NCBI GenBank assembly: GCA_963978545.1
Contig: OZ021727.1
Span: 49,389,385 to 49,453,384, forward strand
Reading direction: 5' to 3'
Length of the DNA stretch: 64,000 bases
From: Linyphia triangularis
Taxonomy: Eukaryota; Arthropoda; Arachnida; Araneae; Linyphiidae
Positions 1-12,879 of this stretch are shown one piece after another; position 1 is the stretch's first letter; the number at the start of each line of letters is the position of its first letter. The notes beneath the pieces were generated by a model. That model saw only the letters and a list, made by a program, of their open reading frames with translations. It ran no database searches and was not told the origin of the DNA. The position numbers were made by a program, and so were the translations under genes.

Positions 1-22
1 AATAAGCAATTTTTGTATGCAG

Positions 23-107
23 GTCTGTTGGGTTGGAGAAGTTTTGGATTCGTGGTGGTTGGGTAAAATTGAAGGTACCAGAGAAAATTGCTCTTTTTAT
101 TGATTTG
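23..107 (+). CDS. Possible internal exon at window edge (unidentified gene)
   Basis: An 85-base block has a strong acceptor-like left edge (T-rich run ending in tgcag, AG at 21-22) and a donor-like right edge (ttg|gtatgt, GT at 108-109). Taking the first base as the end of a split codon, it reads 28 codons without a stop, beginning SVGLEKFWIRGG. The block is less AT-rich than its surroundings. I do not recognise the peptide. The rest of any gene would lie outside the window on the left and further right, and no partner exon is evident in the next kilobases. Chance splice-like signals are common in such DNA, so this remains a candidate. Confidence 0.25.
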
Positions 108-639
108 GTATGTATTATCAGTGTTTCCGTTCTTTTCTTTGTAAAGTAGTTAAAAAGCGCTGTTAATTGATAAAGTTAAAACAAAAGAAATTGAATCAGT
201 CTTGGTCATGTACCCAAACCTATGTGCAAACTATTTCTATTACATCATGAGGGAACTTGCGGTTGAAATGAAGTTTTCAATACAAGAAATTTTCATGAGC
301 AAGCGGAATTTTTTTATAAGATTAATAAATATTTAGACATGGGCAATATATGATGAATAAATAATTTAAATCATACCTTCCAATTGATTTTTAAGACGTA
401 TTTTAAACAGCGTTAGATCCAAGTAATAAAATTAAGTTCATGTTTAAAGTAGTTTTAACTCATTGACTAATTTTTAAACAATAATTTCATCAAATGATAT
501 TTAATCATAAGAATATTTAATCATTAATTGGGCATAACAAAACCAGCTCATTTTTGTCAGTTTTAATGCACAAATACCAATGCAATATAATTAACTTAAC
601 CAATCTCTCATATTCGAAATAATCTGCACACCAATGCCT

Positions 640-1260
640 AAAGGAAGTCCACGAATTTTTTAACTGCGAAACATTAAATTAATACGCCCAAGTCCATTTC
701 CTACACCAATTCAAGAGCAATATCTCCTTCATCAACTTCCACGAACGACAGAAGTAGACAAAAAAAAAAAAAGAACATTTGGCTCTCTGACACAAGCACA
801 CAGAGGCAACCATGATTAAATCCTTGCAATCAAATCCCAGTTTACCAGAGACAAATTCCTACATCCTCCCTTATCAGGCCTTTGCCCCCCCACCCCTCCA
901 TCCAAGTAACAGTGTCACTGTATAAAAATTCCGCTCTTATCCATGGACCATCCGGCCCCTTCAAGTGAGAAAACCTAACGGCCCGGAAAATTAAAACCGC
1001 CCTGTGTCAACATGTCTTTTCTTCCTTAGGGGGGAGATGGGGGGTTGAAGATTTTGTCTACCACCCCTCATTGCTCTTATGTCACGCTAAATTAATTTAA
1101 TACTCAGCGCAGGCATCTTTCCAGGTTGTGTGTTATATGGATCTGAATTAATGTCGTCACCGAGTGTTTGTTCAACGTTGTTTCTACCTTCTTCTGAAAT
1201 TGCTGCGAGGCCTCTGCAAGACTTTGGGACATGTTGTTTTTAGGGATGCTGAAAACACCG
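640..1260. other. Less AT-rich unique block
   Basis: This block is visibly richer in G and C than its flanks and looks non-repetitive. It includes C-runs near 886-897 and a G-rich stretch near 1028-1046. No open frame of note and no transposon ends are seen. It could be a conserved non-coding or regulatory element, or simply a compositional patch. The flanks at 108-640 and 1261-2940 are AT-rich DNA in which I see nothing. Confidence 0.25.
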
Positions 1261-2959
1261 GATGGTATAGGTGCGAAGGGTGAGAGATTTATTACTAGGG
1301 TCTGTTTTGATTAGGATACTGATAATGGAAAGGTGTTTTTTGCTATGTTATTGTTACAAGTTTTGATTGGTAAGCAGTCGAGGATTGGAAATACGATTAG
1401 GATCACAGACACCAACAGGATTATTTGGAGGGAGTTGTTAAACGAACACTAGGTTGCGTGTGTTATTAAACTTTTTAGATAAACTTTAATTTTTCAAAAT
1501 ATGCAATGTATTTCTTAATGAAATGTTTATTAGTTATGAATATAGTTTCTGTTTAAATGAACGAGGTAAATTTTGTATTGCATGGCTTCTTTTTTTTTCT
1601 GGGAATTTTATCATAGCCTTTTTTCCACTTTTATTTATGTATTTGATCATACCTACAAAAATGGTGAAAGGATTTTGGTGAAGAAAATTTCTGTGTAAGA
1701 TTTTATTTATTTAAATAGTTTTTTCAATGTTTAAATAGATCTGGTTACTTAATTTTTAGGCACTTAGGTGTTGTTCTAACTCTCATCGATGTCAAGTAAA
1801 ATTTTATATTAATAACTTTTGCAAGGTCAATTTTTCAAAATCTCTTTGGAATTCCATCTTCTATTACTAAATAATGAGCCAAGCTATTGCATGTATGATA
1901 TATTTATATTAGAAAAGAAGTGTCTTTAATTCAAATCATGAGGTTTTAAAATATAATTTTTAATTTCTGTCATGGGACAAGGCAGTCGCGAGCAATTAAA
2001 AGCTTAACTACTACAGATTAACTAAATCTTGTGAACAAATTAACCAAATTTTACAAAATGAATGTAGAAGGATTAATTATTACTTAATTTAAAAAAAGAG
2101 CTAAAACAATATGACAGTTGAATTAAAATATTTATTGCAGATTTGCGGGGGGTTATGAAAAGCAAATTCAAAATAGCAAATAATAAAAGTAAACTTTTAA
2201 ATCCAAATTTCCGAATTTTTAGTCGCATTTGCTTAATTAAGTTGAACAGTTTACTTCATTAGAAATTTTTTAAAGCCATTACGAACATAGAAAATTTGTA
2301 TTTTAATGCATGATTTCCTTATTTTGTTTGGCTACAAATACATTTCTGAACATGGGCATTCGTAGAATTATTTGTAGGGGGTGCAAGACTGATAGAATTT
2401 TGTTTAAATCGTTAATTTTTCAGAAATGTGAATTGCAATTCGTAATAAATTGTCAATTAACAATTATGCAATAATTTTCACTTATAAAAAACATCACTAT
2501 ATATATTTTTGAAATCCTTTCCTCTGCAGATTTTATTTGGTAACCAAAGCAACCATGTTAAAAAAAATCTTGTGCAAGAAAAAAAAATAATAATAATTAA
2601 AGTTTATCTTATTTTTGTTGTTGTTTATTTTCTAATCAGTTCTCGTTGTATTCAAATGATAGTGTTTAGAACAGAAGACACAAAATAGAAGATATTAAAA
2701 TAAAGTTTTTAATATAAATCCTCTATATGCATCGTCAATTTTTAGGTGTAATTGCAAATTGCAAGTTATTGAGCTCAAATCGAGATTTCATAGTTTTTGA
2801 CCATTATGAAGAAAGCACACATTTCGGACTATTTACTTTTTTTCCCCCACCAAAACTTAATTGAATAGATTGTTATCCACAACGAGACTATCTACAAAGT
2901 TTTAACTAGATTGGATGACAGCAAGCGAGTTAATTAGACCTAAGAAGTGTTAATATATT

Positions 2960-3110
2960 TGCGCAAAAGCGGCTTTTTTGTGACAAACCCAAAAACGTGA
3001 TATAATACATTCTCATCGACCACAAATCTATGTGTCAAGTTTCAGCCCGATTGAATTACGGTAATTGGGTAAATTAACCCTGAGCAGATTTGCTGGCCAC
3101 ACTTAAATAA
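2960..3110 (+). repeat. Dispersed repeat segment, copy 1
   Basis: About 95 bp here, including a phrase like catcgaccac...gtgtcaagtttcagcccgattg, recurs in diverged form at 13330-13445 in the same orientation. Both copies lie in slightly less AT-rich DNA. The second copy directly follows a tandem array. No coding capacity is apparent. It probably belongs to a larger unrecognised repeat family. Confidence 0.45.
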
Positions 3111-3632
3111 ACAAATAAGTTCGAAGTCATAGCTGCCAATTCTTAAATGCCTGATATCGTCAACAGCCCATTACAAAATCATCAAATCTAAAGTTTAAGA
3201 AAATCACCAGAAAATTCTCGAAAAGGAAATATATTATCAAACAGTAATCTCTCTCAGCAAAATATATTTTTATCAATAGTTTAATGTATGTATGGCTGCT
3301 TTTGGTGCAAACCTTCTTCCTTTCTTGTGTAATTGGCCTGTTGCCTATCCTCGAGTAAAAACAATTCCTTCAAGCCAAGTTGAATTTGTGTTCAGACCGG
3401 ACATATCCACACCGGTGGCCTAACGTAGTTGGCCGGCGTCCTCTCACTAATTATTTTTCAAGCCCTCTTCCTACTTAATTTTTTCGTCAAAATAAGAAAA
3501 AAAGTACTTTTATGCTTAGCAGCCCAGAGTAATAAATAACCAGACTTATCTAAACTTGTGCAAACTAAGCAGAAATTACGGAGCCAGAAAAGCCAATATT
3601 GTGTTAATAAACAAAACTAACCTCTAAAATGA

Positions 3633-3638
<6 letters not shown>

Positions 3639-3666
<28 letters not shown>
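3639..3666. repeat. Poly-A tract
   Basis: A run of about 28 A residues. Comparable runs occur near 14922-14951, 31612-31633, 37940-37967, 48361-48387 and 51440-51460. Some may be tails of old retroposed sequences, but no matching bodies or target duplications were identified next to them. Confidence 0.9.
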
Positions 3667-3667
<1 letters not shown>

Positions 3668-3787
3668 TATTGGATGTTGCAATTATGTATCTTATTTCCC
3701 TCTTGAGCTAAATCATTTTGTTTGAAAAAGAGTAGTAATTTGCAATTAGGTGTCAAAATGATGTGATTTACCCATAGGATTTACCAT

Positions 3788-3976
3788 AATCTCCAAAGGT
3801 TGGTTGTTTTCAGATTATCTGGCGCCGTTAGCAACACGAGGGCTATAATGCGCCGAAACATTCGTCATTAGACAAGCCAACATACATTTACAAACACCCA
3901 TGCCAACACGGGACTCGAACAAGCAACCTCGCGGTCTAGAAGCTAGCACGCTAACCACTACACCAATCTCCAAAGG
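3788..3976 (-). mobile_element. tRNA-derived SINE, copy A, with 12-bp target duplication
   Basis: The minus strand carries a tRNA-like head with an A-box-like block (tagtggttagcgtgct) and a B-box-like block (gttcgagtccc), then a tail ending in ctgaaaacaacca. It is the same unit as those at 17016-17191, 17419-17600 and 48676-48853. The perfect repeat aatctccaaagg at 3788-3799 and 3965-3976 is the target-site duplication, so insertion is complete. The head lacks about ten bases present in the other copies, a slight 5' truncation. Such elements are transcribed by RNA polymerase III and mobilised by a LINE partner. Confidence 0.88.
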
Positions 3977-5040
3977 AACCATACCCTGAGGTTAATATCA
4001 AAGATTTAAAAATACAGAAGTGTAAGATTTGTTTCTTCCAAGTTATAAAAATAATTTAGAAAAATCAAAAATGAAACATAAAGGAAATTCTCAATTAAAA
4101 TTTTAAAACTTACTACTCCTTATATCTGATATACCCAATTTCCAATCCTCAATATTTCTAATCAACTGGCGCCTTAAAACCTCCTAGCAATGATTTATGC
4201 TTGCAATAGCAATACTTAGTGATGAAAAACGATATAGGAAATAAACAGGAGTCATAAAATAAAGTTGAAGAAATTCGTTGTAAGATTGAACTATAGTTTC
4301 AAAATGGCATATGTGCTTCCCCCCCCCCCCCTTGGAATTTACACTTTTTTCGTCAATTTTAATTTAATTTTCAAAAGCCAGGGGGGCGCAAGTGCACCCC
4401 TTTGCACCTTCCTGGGGCACCCATGTTTCTGAACTTTTATTGAAAATCTCTCTATTCATAAGAAGCGTAAATTAGATTTGTGTTGATAAGTGTTACTAAT
4501 GTAACTTAATTTGTTAGTCAAATTTGATTTTCAGAAATATTAAAAACAAAATGTTTTTATGATATTAAATTGCCAAATAATTCTATTACAGTAAGAGAAA
4601 TTTTAATCGATATGATTAAAAATAACTTCTCTAAATAAAATCGTTCTAGTGTAATACATAATTTAAACAAAATGTTGTAATACGCTTGTATGAATAAAAT
4701 CATTTACGTTTTTTTTAATGTCAATATTGTTATCTGAAAATAGGAGTAGGCTTACAAAAATGTACTTTAATAAAAATCTAATTAATGATATGAATATGTA
4801 ACTCTGTTTTTTTTTTTTTTTAATATGTTACTATTAGCAATAAACGATAGTCTTGACATAATCCTATTTTTTTAAAAATATATAAATTACATACGATAAT
4901 ATCAAATTTATCAAGAGGTAACTTTATTATTTAATTGTTCTTTTTTATTTACTATTTATTAATTTATATAATAAGCATTTATCAAATGGAATAGGTAAAA
5001 ACTATTATAAATATATTTAAATCAATGATTAGTGTTTATA
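3977..5040. other. AT-rich non-coding stretch with a C-run
   Basis: No gene is seen. It contains a C-run at about 4320-4331 and a short G/C-rich patch at about 4380-4425 that reads like part of an old repeat. Otherwise it is AT-rich and featureless. Confidence 0.5.
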
Positions 5041-5128
5041 AGTAGTAAAGTGTCGTGTAAAGTGCAAACCATATACGCTACAAAAGTCTTTCATTGCATT
5101 AAAGTTGTTAGTTATACTTCAAGAAACA

Positions 5129-5333
5129 ATGGTAAGAAAACGTTTATAATATTTTCAACTAAATGCGAAAATTTGTAGTTAATTTTATACGCGTTGTTAT
5201 GGAATATTTTACATTTGTTATGTTTTACTTCTTTCAGACTGCTCTACGGTGGTTAAAAAAAAAGATAGTGAGAACAAAAAAATTTCTATTACGTGCAGCT
5301 ATGAAAACATATACAACCTTTTTCAGCGGGTAG
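5129..5333 (+). CDS. Possible two-exon microgene for a short basic peptide
   Basis: An ATG at 5129-5131 is followed at once by a donor-like gtaaga (from 5132). After 106 bases an acceptor-like ttctttcag ends at 5237. Spliced, the frame would run from the ATG into 5238-5333, ending at tag 5331-5333, for 32 residues. The second exon is strikingly basic (begins TALRWLKKKIVRTKK) with alternating hydrophobic positions and could form an amphipathic helix. There is no signal peptide and I recognise no family. The splice signals and open frame are visible; that it is a gene is inference. It may be coincidence in AT-rich DNA. Confidence 0.22.
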
Positions 5334-8300
5334 ACTGTAAAGGAAACTATAATTTTCCAAACTTGGAACGATAGCCTTTTTGAATACCTTAAAGGAGATT
5401 AGTTGATATATCCATAGCTTTATTTTATTTGATATAGCTTTAGAACATGTTTACTAATGTTCAACAGTACCGTGTCAACACCCTGGCTTTATGTGACAAT
5501 GGGATATTTCATTTTTGAAAATTGAGAGCATGTGGGCTTTCAGTGTCTTGGATTTGTGAAAATTAAAAAATTATAATATTTGGCAATTGGAATGATTAGA
5601 CGTTTCATATTACTTTTAGGTTGGTAATTCACAATGGTGATATGCATATATTTAATATGTACATCTATGAAAACGTGCAAAATTTTCACATGATTGCCTC
5701 ACTGTAAAGTAGGGCTTTTTAATATTCCACATTTCAAATCTTCCTATTTTTTCATTAAGGGGTGTTAGTTTAAATTGTAATTGTTTAGTTTTACTTTTTA
5801 CAGCTTTAGAAACATATGTTCTAAATTTTTGCGTCCTAGATGTTGTATTAGGATATTGTGATATTCTTTAATTATGATTTTTTTCCCTCTTTTCTACCTC
5901 GTAGAAGATGGTTGGATGTGATATGGTAATTTTGATTCATAATTTTTAAAAATAAGTTTACCAGTTATCTGCATTTTGGCTGTATGGGAAGTAGATTATT
6001 AGTATATTATGAATTTTTAACGTTTGGCCTTCTTTTTTTTACTTTTGTAAGTGTGATATTATAAATCATGATACGTTTTTAACTATATATGGCTTTGGGA
6101 TCCCTTGCACCCATTCTTTGTGGAAAATAGAACATTGGGATATTTAATATTGTGCACGTTTGACCATTTAAAACCATTTCAAATCGATTAATTGTATTTG
6201 GAATAGCCTTCTTTTCGATATTTTCTATGAAATTTGGTGCAATTGTCGAAAGAGTTGTGGTTATATGAGAAGTGCGAGAATTAGTAATGAGTCAAGTGAG
6301 TGAATGAGGGCTTTGACTTATATTTCAGATGTAATTTTTCTTTACGTTTTATTTTATTCAACAAATCAATTAATTTTTTATGACCAATTTTTTCTTTTAA
6401 TAGATTAGAACTTAACTGCAATAAATGTTGTTAAATTTATTTGCACAATACGTTGAAATAGGATTTAAATATGTTTGTACGCAGTGGTTTTTCTAACTTT
6501 TATTTATTATGATAGATGTAATTTATTAATTATCTTCAAGTAATTTCCATTCAAATTCTCGTTTTTAATCTGCAGACATTGTCCTAAGATATTACAATTT
6601 TACATAACGTCAACCTAATTACACCGAAGATAGATTCGGGCTCAAAGCAACAAACCGATACTGATGTCTAATTAGGGCGAGTTTATAGATTCGAATTTGT
6701 TAAAAATAAATAATTAATGAATTTTCAAATGGTTTAAAAACATGGGAAGATGTTGAAAAAGATATTTTTTTTAAAAATATATCATGTATATGAATTTTGA
6801 ATAAGATATTTAACAAAATATGATATATTTTGAAACTTGTAATTGAATCTTAAAAATATATTTTTTGTTCCTGTTAAATAAAAAAAATATTTTCCTTAAA
6901 CATTCTGAAATATATTTTAATTGAGATATTTCAAATATCTTAAATATACATAATGAATGCATTGATATTTTGTTAAATTATTTTATATTTTTCCAGATCT
7001 AACTGAAATTTAATTTTCAAATCTTAGTTATGATATAAAAATTATTCTTCAAAATCATTTTACTTATCAAATTTGATAAAAAAAACTTTATTTTAATACC
7101 AAATTGTGTTAAAATCTTTATACTCATAGTGAAGAGAGATTTTTAACTTCCAACAAATTTATAAACTAGACATTTTCCAAACACTCAATGCATCCAGATA
7201 ATCTTTGTGACTGTCAATACAATTACTCCTTCTCTTCAACTTGTGTGGAAATCGAATCAAAGCATCCTCCTCCCCATTTCTGTGATTAAAAAGAGAAATA
7301 ATTCAGCGTATCTCCGACTCTAATGCATTTGACTCCTTCAAGAATGAAAGAACTCCTTCATTTTTATCAACTTAACTCACTAATGGATTTTCCTGCATCC
7401 GCTCCTTGAGATCATGGAACAAAGCTCAATAAATAGATAAAATGAGGAATGTCACATAGTTGTATCGAAACTAAAATTGGTATCGATTATTTAATTATAA
7501 TAAATTTGGTAACATTTTAATTCAAAAATTCTTGGTAGTTTTTTCATTTCAAAGTTTTTAGATGTCTTTTGTTTGTTTTGAAGTTTTTGTATGAGTTATG
7601 GATTTTATTAAATGAAACGAATTTTCAACTAAATGAGTTTAAGTATTTTTGCTTTCACTTTCCTTTTTATTATAAGTGTCTCATATATTAGAAGTGTCTA
7701 ATATGTTTTAGAAATCTCTTTCCCTTTTCTATTCATAGCATTATGTAGTAAGGTGTTGCTTCTGTAAAGAAATATCATGTCAGTTGTATTTTATAATTGG
7801 AAAAAGTAGTATGGGAAAACAACCCTCAAGGCAATTGAAAGTTATGTGAAATTATAACTTGTAGTTGAGGAAATTGTGGGTTTTATACGTATTGTGGATA
7901 TCCTCAGTTTATCGACAAGAGAGTAGCTTGAGGATCAAAGTAATCAACTATAATAAGTATATCTGTAATTAAATATCTTCATTGCGTTACAGCATTGAAT
8001 GAGAATTTATGATGTGAACATAGGAAAAATTTATTATTAACAAATATTTATCTAAGTAAGTGAATATATGTTTTGCGGGTATTTAAGTGGCACAATTCGC
8101 ATATTTCAATGTCATACTCTTGAACTATGTTAGTTAGATAATATTCCGAAGTCTTACTTGATCTGTTTTATTAGTTGAGAGAGTAGTTATGTGACAATTT
8201 TAATATGGTGTTGATGGTAATATGAGTCCCCCCCCCCCATTATGTGTGTAATATATATTGGGGTTCATTATACCATTATGTTTAATATTTTATATTAAAA
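5334..8300. other. AT-rich non-coding stretch
   Basis: About 3 kb of AT-rich DNA without a supported gene, tRNA or recognisable repeat. A C-run lies near 8228-8238. Confidence 0.55.
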
Positions 8301-8325
8301 ATAGTTTTCTTCTTCTTTTTATAGG

Positions 8326-8620
8326 ATAGGTATTTACGATCTTTAATTTTCTTGATGGCGAAAGCTTGTTTAGTGTTAAAATTCCACCAAAGCCGCAGCT
8401 GGGTATTTTCCATGTCAAATCAACCCGGTTCATAACTCGAAATTTACATAATTTAGTAAACTATTTCACACTTGTTAGATTTATCGAGAATGAAAGTATT
8501 GCCAATGTTTGGTTTGAATCTCATCTGGTTTCTGAAATACAGGCTTTAAAAATTGACCAAAAGGACAAAACTTCCCATTTCTTGCTTTATAAATTCATAT
8601 ATAATGTTGTCTCTGATTAA
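8326..8620 (+). other. Open frame behind an acceptor-like tract, unidentified
   Basis: A pyrimidine-rich tract ending in ttatag (AG at about 8324-8325) precedes a frame open from just after a TAG to taa at 8618-8620, roughly 95 codons. There is no ATG near its start; the first possible alternative start is a TTG at 8366. The product contains segments such as PPKPQLGIFHVKSTRF and FIENESIANVWFESHL. I do not recognise it. It could be a terminal coding exon, a relic of a mobile-element gene, or a chance frame. Confidence 0.2.
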
Positions 8621-9780
8621 TATATAACATTGCTATTGGTGTCAAGAAAGGTGAAGATTTGGATTTTCTTATGATGCATCATTTACATCTACTTCTAAAA
8701 GTTTTCATTTGAAAGTCAAATAATTTGATCTTTGATTTTCAATATCTCAAAAAGACTATTTTTATTTTTTCAAAAATATTTTTTGTTATACATTTCCTTA
8801 CAAAAGTCTGTTGGTTTTATTTGTGGAAAGCAATGGCATGTCTACTTATAAATTTAAATAAACGCAATTATCCTTAACTTCGCACAATAATTTGCTTTAG
8901 GTGCAAACTCATGGATACCATATTCGCGATACCTAATGCAAAAGATTATTAGGGAATGTGAATGATCAAGTTTTCTAAGAAATAAATAATGAAGGAAACA
9001 AATAACTTGTCAGTGAACTAGACTACGTAATGGAAAAGTGTCACAAATATTTTTTTCAGGTAGATATTCAGGTCTATGCAGTGGAATTTTGACTTTGAGA
9101 AGAAAATTTTACTAATGTCCATTGCCCGTAATTTACAACAACTCATTTTTAACTTGGCTCTACTTTAAATCTCAGTACTTTTCACGGCCATAAATATTGC
9201 ATGAAGAATGTTTACAGAGATGTTTTTCTTGGGATAACATTGTCGGTTAACCTTTTCTTAGGATGTTTTGGATTCCATTTTCTTTCTTTAAAGCGTTTTA
9301 TTAAATACATTAACAATACTTAAAATGGATATACCACTATCACTATAAAACATAACCAATTTTTGAATTCTGTTAGTAGTTCCTTTACGACTACTAATAG
9401 CCATTTTAAATAATAAATAGATTTTAATGAATTTAGAAGGCAAATATTATTGACAATCGATTGTTAACATGTTTTCCTAATACAAAAATTAAAAAAAAGG
9501 CATCAGAAAATAATTTTGTTAAATAATTCCTCTGAAAATTTTATGGTTTACGAACACTTTGGGGATATTTTTTTTCTTTCTTTATTTCTATGATTTTATA
9601 TATTTATAAAATAAAGTGATTTGATAATTTTTAAAAAGTATGATGTTTTATTCAGAAATAAATAGATATTGTAAAAATTATCGAAATTAATATTCGAATT
9701 CATATCTAGACTTCAGCACTTTTTCTGTAAATTTTTAAACTGTACGAAAACTTTTGGAAGCCACTGTTTATAATGAGCCA
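8621..9780. other. AT-rich stretch, nothing seen
   Basis: No supported gene or repeat. Confidence 0.5.
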
Positions 9781-10026
9781 CTATAAATGCTTTAATTCCA
9801 AAATAATTAGGTCATAATGTAAAGATAAGAATAATAGCCTCACAATATTCCCATCAAAATGATCCTCATAAACGTATGAAATACTTTTTGCAGCAACATA
9901 GTCTTGTTTCCTGGCTCTACACCACTTCTTGAAGATATCTGCGTGTTTAAGGACACTTATAAATAATTTATTAGTGTTCTTATATTTCGGGACGAAAACA
10001 TATTTTTGCCCTGAATTTGCGGACAT
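9781..10026 (-). pseudogene. THAP-domain protein relic (N-terminal fragment)
   Basis: The frame starts at an ATG (10026-10024) and encodes 81 residues. Residues about 7-57 resemble a THAP zinc-finger domain, the DNA-binding module of P-element-like transposases and host proteins derived from them. Visible signs are the KYKNT block, the KLFISV strand, a KKWCRARKQDYV block and YVYEDHFD, which matches the usual position of the Cys-x2-His pair. The N-terminal zinc-binding cysteines appear replaced by tyrosines (YVFVPKY), and the cysteine before EDHF is also tyrosine. A finger with these losses should not bind zinc. Similarity ends after EDHFD and no transposase body follows, so this is a decayed fragment. 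A related transposase body without a THAP domain lies at 35560-37747. Confidence 0.6.
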
Positions 10027-12002
10027 AATTGTAAAGCAATATCAATGTGAACAAACTATCTATAGCTTCAAAGACAAAGCGAAGTCAATCATGGGATATG
10101 ACGTTTGGTACGTCACAATTGAGCGAGTATCGTTTGTGGTACCATTTTATAAATAGAAAATTGAACTCAAAACTTTTTAAAAAATTTGATGTTTTATTTA
10201 GAATGAAATAGATATTTTGTAAAAAAATAATAGGAATTAAACAATATCTAATTCGGGAAATATTGAACGGATTTTAAAAATGTTTCTTATTTTGGTTGTT
10301 TTTCGTCACTCTTAATAGAATAAAAAAAAAAAAAAAAAAAAATGTTCAACCTATCTATTGTTTGCTATCCTCTTCAAACTACAAACTATATGTTACTTGT
10401 AAGAGTATAGCAAATGCCCGAAAATTCGATGATTTTTGAAGCGTATAGAAAAACATTTTATAGTGTTACATTCAAGCAGTTTCTAATAATTTTTTCAGGT
10501 TTATTCTTGAAACTCAGTAGTTTTTATTTTTTATTATTTTTTTATGATCTATTGATGATTTTCTGTAGAAAGTTTCAATACTTGCATTGCATTTATTTAT
10601 TGCTTGTAAAAAAATCTAAAATCAGATAAATATATATATTATTTCTGAAAATGACCTGTTTATTTTTCAAGATGCAGTTCAAGGATTCTATAGGAATAAT
10701 TCACAAGTTACTGTACTCCCATTTGTTGTATGTCCAAGAAAATACAATAATGTAGTCATAGAAAATTTCAGTTTCGTAATTGTTTGTGACTGTCTCCATC
10801 ATGACAAAACAGTAGTTCACATGTTTCGAAAGCATTGATAGCAAAAAAATCAATACCCAACATAAAAAAAGTTTTTTTTTTTTTGGGGGGGGGGGGGAAT
10901 GCAGCTTCTTTCTACGAAAAACTCAAACAATTTATAAACCTGTGTTTTCATAAAAAAGATTTTGGGGTTCAAGCTGTATGGATTTTTATTGCACATTTTT
11001 ATAGTTTCAAATGGTTATTGGAGATAGTATAAAAAGCCTAGCCAACTCGCAGCTTCCATACAAAGATCAGATAATGACTGCTTGGCAACTATTTGAATGG
11101 GTATATGGGCAACCGCCAATGTTGTAGGGAGACAGTTTGCAAATGTAACTTTCTTGTAGTATAAAAGAGCAAAAATCTTTCTATAGAAGCGCTTCTTGTC
11201 TTCTTGAACTATTCTGGGTATTTAAAATTTACACGTATTCAAACTTTAACTAACCAATTTCTAAGCAAAATTTATTCTATTTCCACAAACGAAAAATAAA
11301 TTAAAACCGAAAAAAGAAAAAAGAAGGTGAATATGATGAAATGATAAGCATCTGGTAGAATAATTTTGACATTATCTTTAAGATAAAACGACCAATAGAA
11401 AAACTAAAGTTTTTAATTTTTTAATTTTGCAATATTACTTTTGTTAAATGATATGTAGGTATCTATACACAATTCTGGTCTTACTAAATTTAAAATATAA
11501 ATCAGTCAATTAATTTAGATGGTGTCAAATAATAAAAAAAGCTTGATGTAAAACTGTAAAATGTTGGATGAAGTACATAGCTAAAAGAATGTGACCATCT
11601 CAATTGGTTACTAATTAACTATAAAACAAGTGAAAAATTGAATACTCCAAAACAATTTTTGTACTTTGAATATTAAAAATGGGAAAAAATAGCTCTAGTC
11701 ACTTGTCTAGTCTAGTTAGTCCGTTTAAAACACAAACAAAACTGAAGGACACATGTCAACTAGTTCCCAAAATGCCTCACTTAAGTCCCATAATTTCCCT
11801 TATTTTAAAGACAACGTCTACAGGTACGGCTGTACTTCTGGTAAGACAATCCCTCTCTATTTTATCTAAATACCAATTAATGTATTCTTATTAAAAAAAA
11901 ATCATTAATAAAAGAATCTCAATATTTCTTCTAAAATAAACAATTAAAATAAGGAGACATTTAATATAGCTATATTTCTAATTCGTCTTATTTTAAGTAA
12001 AG
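10027..12002. other. AT-rich non-coding stretch
   Basis: Contains short low-complexity frames rich in F, L and K, a poly-A run near 10322-10341, and a T-run followed by a G-run near 10871-10898. No gene is supported. Confidence 0.5.
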
Positions 12003-12813
12003 AAACCTAAAAAAACAATTTTGAAAAGTAGAAAAACCACCAACCTCAAAAACACAAAAAACTTTCTTGCAATAAAAAAAATCAAAAACATGATGAAATT
12101 CAGCCACAAACACAGTGATACAAAAAATGGCCAACCTCTGATTACAACTCTCGGTTGTGACTCGCTTAAAAATGTATGCTTACTTAGTTTATTTTTAAAA
12201 TTTAAGTTTCGCTCCCATAAAAATTTACGCTGTTTGTGGTTGGCGCCCGTCATAGGAATATTAACGATGCTTGCGTTTAAACTAATTTATGACTGTTTGC
12301 ACGAATATTGGAGGAGATATGATTTCATTTGGATGGATAGGATATACTAAGTAGTGTAAATCTTCATGTTCATGTAGATGTAATTTTCAAAACAGTATAG
12401 AGAAACTGTGCTCAAACGCTCGCATTTGAATCTTCATTAAAATGTTTTAAGTAGGAAACTGAAGTGTTCGTGGTACGCTTTAGTTTGGTTGATATATTTG
12501 CATTTTGGAAAGTTTTTATTGTGTATGGAGAGGAGGAGAATTAAAGGTTAGTGATTAATACGGGAGCTAACCTCAAGTAGCATAAATTTTTATGGGAGCG
12601 GGACTTAAATTTTAAAATAAACTAAGTAAGCATACATTTTTAAGCGAGTCACAACCGAGAATTGTAATTAGAGGTTGGCCATTTTTTATATCACTGTGTT
12701 AGTGACTGAAAATTTTCATCATGTTTATGATTTTTTTATTGCAAAAAAGTTTTTTGTGTTTTTGAAGTTGGTGGTTTTTGTACTTTTCAAAAGTGTTTTT
12801 TTGGTGGATATCA
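12003..12813. mobile_element. Foldback element with inverted arms of about 240 bp
   Basis: The segment from about 12003 to 12253 reappears reverse-complemented at about 12560-12813. Long shared blocks include aaaatttttatgggagcg, taagcatacatttttaagcgagtcacaaccgag and the region around ttggccattttt. The spacer is about 300 bases. The arms differ by scattered substitutions and small gaps, so the element is old. The overlapping open frames of about 60-109 codons are products of the arms and not convincing genes. No target duplication was found. It is probably a non-autonomous DNA transposon. Confidence 0.75.
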
Positions 12814-12879
12814 GAACTTTTTTTCAAACACTGGTGACTTCTATTTTTTGAATTTGTCCGTTTCATCGTTTTTCTCTTT

